Source: Nocardia cyriacigeorgica (GTDB taxonomy: Bacteria; Actinomycetota; Actinomycetes; Mycobacteriales; Mycobacteriaceae). From it: 64,000 bases of DNA. The translations under genes were made by a program, and so were the position numbers. Shown one piece after another: positions 61,193 to 64,000 of this stretch. Under the pieces are notes generated by a model that saw only the letters and a list, made by a program, of their open reading frames with translations, had not been told where the DNA came from and searched no databases. The stretch is taken from the NCBI RefSeq assembly GCF_005863245.1, contig NZ_VBUT01000012.1:124001-188000 (forward strand). Direction: 5' to 3'. The stretch's first letter is position 1. Each line of letters begins with the position of its first letter.

Positions 61193-62290
61193 TCATCTAC
61201 CCGTTCGCGGGGGAGAACCGAAATCTTCCCGCCGCAACAGTCGGCTAGGGACAGCATCTGATTCGTCAAGAGCTGATCCGATTTGGCGAGCGACGTCCGC
61301 CAGATCGGGATGCTGCTTCGTGGAGAGAGTTCTCAGGGAGGCCCCATCGGCAGGATCGTCGATACGCATGTCAGTTGCCGTGTATACGAGGTCGCCGGGC
61401 TCGGCGCTCTTCCAGTCGCGGTCCATTACCTCGGAGCGTTCAAAGGTGGCGGCGTAGATGGCGCCAAGCTTGGAAGACCGCAGAATGCGCTTATCGTTTC
61501 GTAGGACGACGACGCGTGCTTGAGCTGCTGCCGGAGCAACGGCAAACGCTTCCTTCACGGTGGCAATGATGGTCGACGCGATAGCCGCCTTGTAAAATGT
61601 GGCCTTCTCTTCCGGAGTGCGAGGGCGGAGCACCTTCGACTGCGGATCGCGGACGTACCCGTTGGCGATCGAGGGCCCAGGGTATGTGACGACCAACGTC
61701 ACATAGCGCGTGCCGTCCTCAGTGCCGGCGTCGATGCACGTTGAGGCAGATGCGTTGTCGGCGAAGGCTTCGTCGACAGCCTGGATCACTGTGTGTGGGT
61801 CGTGAGCGTTGAGAAGGGCCCACTCGCGGTCTGCGTGCTCCTGTAGCTCAGCCGCCTCCAGACGAGCTTGGGCAGTGACTCTCCAGAGGCCTTGCCACCG
61901 CGTGCGAGCAGGTTGGACAACCCGTCGCGCTGCCGGTGGGAACTGTTCCCGGTGGAGGTGCAGCAACGCTTGCTCGGCCTGCTGGGTCTTGGTGAACTGC
62001 CGCTTGGCTCGTCGCTCGCCGCTCTTGTCCACAGCAGACGACAACATCACCAGCAACGAAACCGCGCCAAGTGCCGCGTCCGTCGTGCTTGCCCCGCCCG
62101 TGCTATGGCGACCGCGTCCACGGGCGCCGGCCGTGCTTGCGGTGAATGGACCGAATCCTGAGCTGATGGTAGAACGGCCAGCGCCGACATGAACCCGCGC
62201 AGCCCGAGGTCCCACACTGGTACGCACACCCCGGCCGGACGCACGTACCGATACTCCCGGTGCGATTCTGACTCTGGCAGATATTCCCAT
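61193..62290 (-). CDS. DUF4236-like N-domain protein of unknown function
   Basis: A 365-residue protein. The N-terminus (VRIAPGVSVRASGRGVRTSVG, then RAARVHVGAGRSTIS) has the Gly/Ser/Val repeat pattern of DUF4236. A hydrophobic segment near residues 85-102 follows (AALGAVSLLVMLSSAV). Then come a basic helical region (about 115-170) and an alpha/beta C-terminal domain with YVTLVVTYPGPSIANGYVRD and ARVVVLRNDKRILRSSKLG. ATG 62288-62290 lies nine bases after AAGG. The function is unknown; the context is the defence island. Confidence 0.7.
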   Translation of the reverse strand: MGISARVRIAPGVSVRASGRGVRTSVGPRAARVHVGAGRSTISSGFGPFTASTAGARGRGRHSTGGASTTDAALGAVSLLVMLSSAVDKSGERRAKRQFTKTQQAEQALLHLHREQFPPAARRVVQPARTRWQGLWRVTAQARLEAAELQEHADREWALLNAHDPHTVIQAVDEAFADNASASTCIDAGTEDGTRYVTLVVTYPGPSIANGYVRDPQSKVLRPRTPEEKATFYKAAIASTIIATVKEAFAVAPAAAQARVVVLRNDKRILRSSKLGAIYAATFERSEVMDRDWKSAEPGDLVYTATDMRIDDPADGASLRTLSTKQHPDLADVARQIGSALDESDAVPSRLLRREDFGSPPRTGR

Positions 62291-62685
62291 CAGCGGCATC
62301 CTTGTCAACAACCGGCTAAGTTCCTGGATGGTACCGGTGATTCGGCCGAGTGGAGTCAAGGTTACGAAGCCGACTGAACCGTTCTGCGTCGCGGCGCGTC
62401 TAAGAATGAGAAGGTGAGATGACGTGGGCATGCCGCAGTCGCAGACATGGTCAGGCGGCAGTTCCGTCAGGCGTATTGGCACATGATCTCAGCCAGCACG
62501 CCGCCGCTTGATGCGGCTAGCCGATTCACGAGATGCCAGCCATCACTGTCCGGTCTGTAGTGACGCGGCGAGTTGGCCGACCGGTATATAACCGCGACCC
62601 CGCCGTCCAGCACCGGGCGGAAGCGCCATCAACGGCGAGGCAGTCGTAGATGAACTACGCCGTTGATCTTCACTCCTGGAGGAGC
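62291..62685. other. Intergenic region with hairpin downstream of the AraC gene
   Basis: No credible gene in 395 bases. A perfect 10-base inverted repeat (62628-62637 with 62658-62667) with an inner CGTAG/CTACG stem lies 18 bases past the end of the minus-strand AraC gene and may terminate it. The rest probably holds the DUF4236-like gene's promoter. Confidence 0.4.
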
Positions 62686-63666
62686 TCAGTGCTGTTGTGG
62701 TCGTTCGTTCCGAGTGGCCTCCCGGCTCGTGCCGTTGGCACGGATGTGGCTCGGCGGAACACCGTACCGAGCGCGAAATGCCTTATTGAATGCGGGGATG
62801 GAGAGAAAGCCGCTCATGGTCGCGATCTCGTGAATGGTTTCGTGGTTGCGCTGGTCGATCAGGAGCCTGTGTGCGTGGTCGAGGCGGGTGTCGCGGATGA
62901 GCTTGCCGGGTGTGGTGCCCGCAGCGTTCAGTGCGCGTTCGAGAGTGCGTTTTGAGCAGCCGAGATGATGGGCGACCGCGTCCGGGGTGAGCCAATGGTG
63001 GCCTGCGTTGTTGGTGATGTAGGTGTGTGCATCGGCGGCGAGACGGTGTATGCGGGTGTCGTGTTTCTCGTGGAGGGTTTCGGCGAGGAGGTCGGTCAGG
63101 CGGGTGGTGATGGCGAGGAATTCGGTGCTGGTGACCGATTCTCGATGGGCGGCCAGTGTCGAGGTCAGGGCGGAGACGGCGGCGAGGGCGGTACGGCCTT
63201 GGTGGCCGGCGATCGGTGCCGTCCGCTCCAGGGTGTGGTTGATTTCGTCGTGGGGGAAGGTGAGCATCCGGATGCGGGCGTGGTTGGTGTGGGTCAGCAT
63301 GAGCGGCCTGGCCATCGAGATGACCCCCAGTTGCCCTGGCGCGAGGGCGATCTGGGTGTCGGTTTGCTCGAGCAGGGCGGTGCCGGTGACCGGGATGATG
63401 AGGGATACGCGGTTGCCGAAGTCGCCGTCGCGGAGGTGGCGTGGTGTGCGTCGGTAGCGCGCGGTGTGGGAGGTGAATTCGACGAGCTTGACATCCGCGG
63501 CGTGGGCGGTCGTGCTGGCTCCGATGAAGTCGTGGCTGGCTCGGGAGAAGTTGCAGGATAATGCGCCGTGGTGTCCGGTGACGTAGTCCGTCCAGCTGTC
63601 GAGTCGGTCGGCTTTCGGGTGCTCGGTGGTATTGAGTTGGTCGAGGTGGTAAGTCGGATCGCTCAT
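62686..63666 (-). CDS. AraC-family transcriptional regulator
   Basis: A 326-residue regulator. The N-terminal part resembles the AraC-binding-like (cupin-type) domain of the ripA/feaR-type group (LSCNFSRASHDFIGAS, RVSLIIPVTGTALLEQTD). The C-terminal pair of helix-turn-helices is at about residues 215-312: WLTPDAVAHHLGCSKRTLERAL and IHEIATMSGFLSIPAFNKAFRARYGVPPS. ATG 63664-63666 follows GAAGGGGGG. Twin direct repeats 20 bases upstream suggest self-regulation. The controlled gene may lie beyond the window. Confidence 0.92.
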   Translation of the reverse strand: MSDPTYHLDQLNTTEHPKADRLDSWTDYVTGHHGALSCNFSRASHDFIGASTTAHAADVKLVEFTSHTARYRRTPRHLRDGDFGNRVSLIIPVTGTALLEQTDTQIALAPGQLGVISMARPLMLTHTNHARIRMLTFPHDEINHTLERTAPIAGHQGRTALAAVSALTSTLAAHRESVTSTEFLAITTRLTDLLAETLHEKHDTRIHRLAADAHTYITNNAGHHWLTPDAVAHHLGCSKRTLERALNAAGTTPGKLIRDTRLDHAHRLLIDQRNHETIHEIATMSGFLSIPAFNKAFRARYGVPPSHIRANGTSREATRNERPQQH

Positions 63667-64000
63667 TCGAGCCCCCCTTCATGATGACGCAAATCGAGCA
63701 TTCGTGACGCATATCGAGCAGCCTGTCGGCTTGCGTACACAGAGCATATTGCATCAAGGGCCCATCGGCAGGGGGTGAAGGTCGCTACGATGGCTGGCCG
63801 TTGTCTCCAAGTCGCCTCTGCAACAATGCATGTCGTCTGATTAGCGGCAGGTCGAGATCAATCCGAGTCTGGCGTTCGAGGAAATTGCATTCACGCTGAA
63901 TTCAATGTCAGCTGACTTGCCCTCGTGTGTGAGTCGTTTCATCGTTCTGTTGAATGCAGAGGTATGCACTCCACAGTGAACGAGTCGCTGATTCTTCCCA
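63667..64000. other. Terminal intergenic region with no gene recognised
   Basis: The last 334 bases hold the twin repeats at 63685-63720 and otherwise no open frame I can support. A short frame beginning ATG 63964 runs off the window (MHSTVNESLILP), but without a clear ribosome site it is only a possibility. GC content is visibly lower than in the first 50 kb. Confidence 0.4.
63685..63720. promoter_or_regulatory. Twin direct repeats upstream of the AraC gene
   Basis: TGACGCAAATCGAGCA (63685-63700) and TGACGCATATCGAGCA (63705-63720) differ at one base and are spaced 20 bases start to start, about two helical turns. AraC proteins typically bind such asymmetric direct repeats. Confidence 0.65.

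Overview
The window is high-GC actinobacterial DNA and most resembles Nocardia or a close mycolate-producing relative (order Mycobacteriales). The evidence is gene content and order, not a database search. A type I fatty acid synthase, holo-ACP synthase, a Bcp peroxiredoxin, a DUF3618 protein, an LdtMt2-type L,D-transpeptidase and oligoribonuclease occur in the same neighbourhood as I recall for Mycobacterium tuberculosis Rv2524c to Rv2511. DUF3558 and Excalibur lipoproteins, an LpqS-like protein and a DesA3-type desaturase with its reductase fit the same group. GTG starts are common, and two tRNAs (Lys-CTT and His-GTG) are present.

Layout. 1-12 kb: the C-terminal part of FAS-I, AcpS, a TetR regulator, an actin-like membrane protein, a DrrAB-type ABC exporter with a divergent TetR regulator, Bcp and DUF3618. 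12-18.4 kb: envelope genes, namely an OafA-like acyltransferase, an SLT transglycosylase with a long leader, tRNA-Lys and an L,D-transpeptidase. 18.4-25.8 kb: a branched/aromatic amino-acid catabolism block (permease, Glu/Leu/Phe/Val-type dehydrogenase, fused indolepyruvate ferredoxin oxidoreductase, Lrp regulator). 25.9-36.2 kb: tRNA-His, Orn, a HerA/DUF853 ATPase, a VapBC module, a DUF3558 lipoprotein, an SDR, a repeat-rich spacer, a FadH-like flavoenzyme with PadR, and an MFS permease. 36.2-41.1 kb: TetR and the reductase-desaturase operon, then small membrane and hypothetical proteins. 41.1-44.9 kb: lpqS, a cysK2-like gene and an MFS exporter, the copper-linked set known from M. tuberculosis, preceded by an Excalibur lipoprotein and a 52-residue membrane protein. 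45.1-47.7 kb: an ABC-2 exporter. 47.8-51.3 kb: LysR with divergent mmsB-mmsA (valine catabolism). 51.4-54.6 kb: an ECF41 sigma-factor operon whose first gene is frameshifted.

55.2-62.3 kb reads as an acquired defence island, all on the minus strand. It holds a two-gene Gabija-type system (GajA ATPase-TOPRIM and GajB UvrD-like helicase), an XRE-ImmA/IrrE protein overlapping an unknown gene, and a DUF4236-like protein. An AraC regulator with twin direct repeats follows, and the last 0.3 kb shows no gene. A degenerate tRNA-like 3' half lies at the left edge of the island.

The most rewarding places to look are: the ECF41 operon, where a near-consensus ECF41 promoter sits almost on the start codon of a gene broken by one extra base; the Gabija island with its XRE-ImmA/unknown pair; the copper/sulfur operon with its tiny membrane protein; and the repeat element with a perfect 20-bp stem at 31.7 kb.
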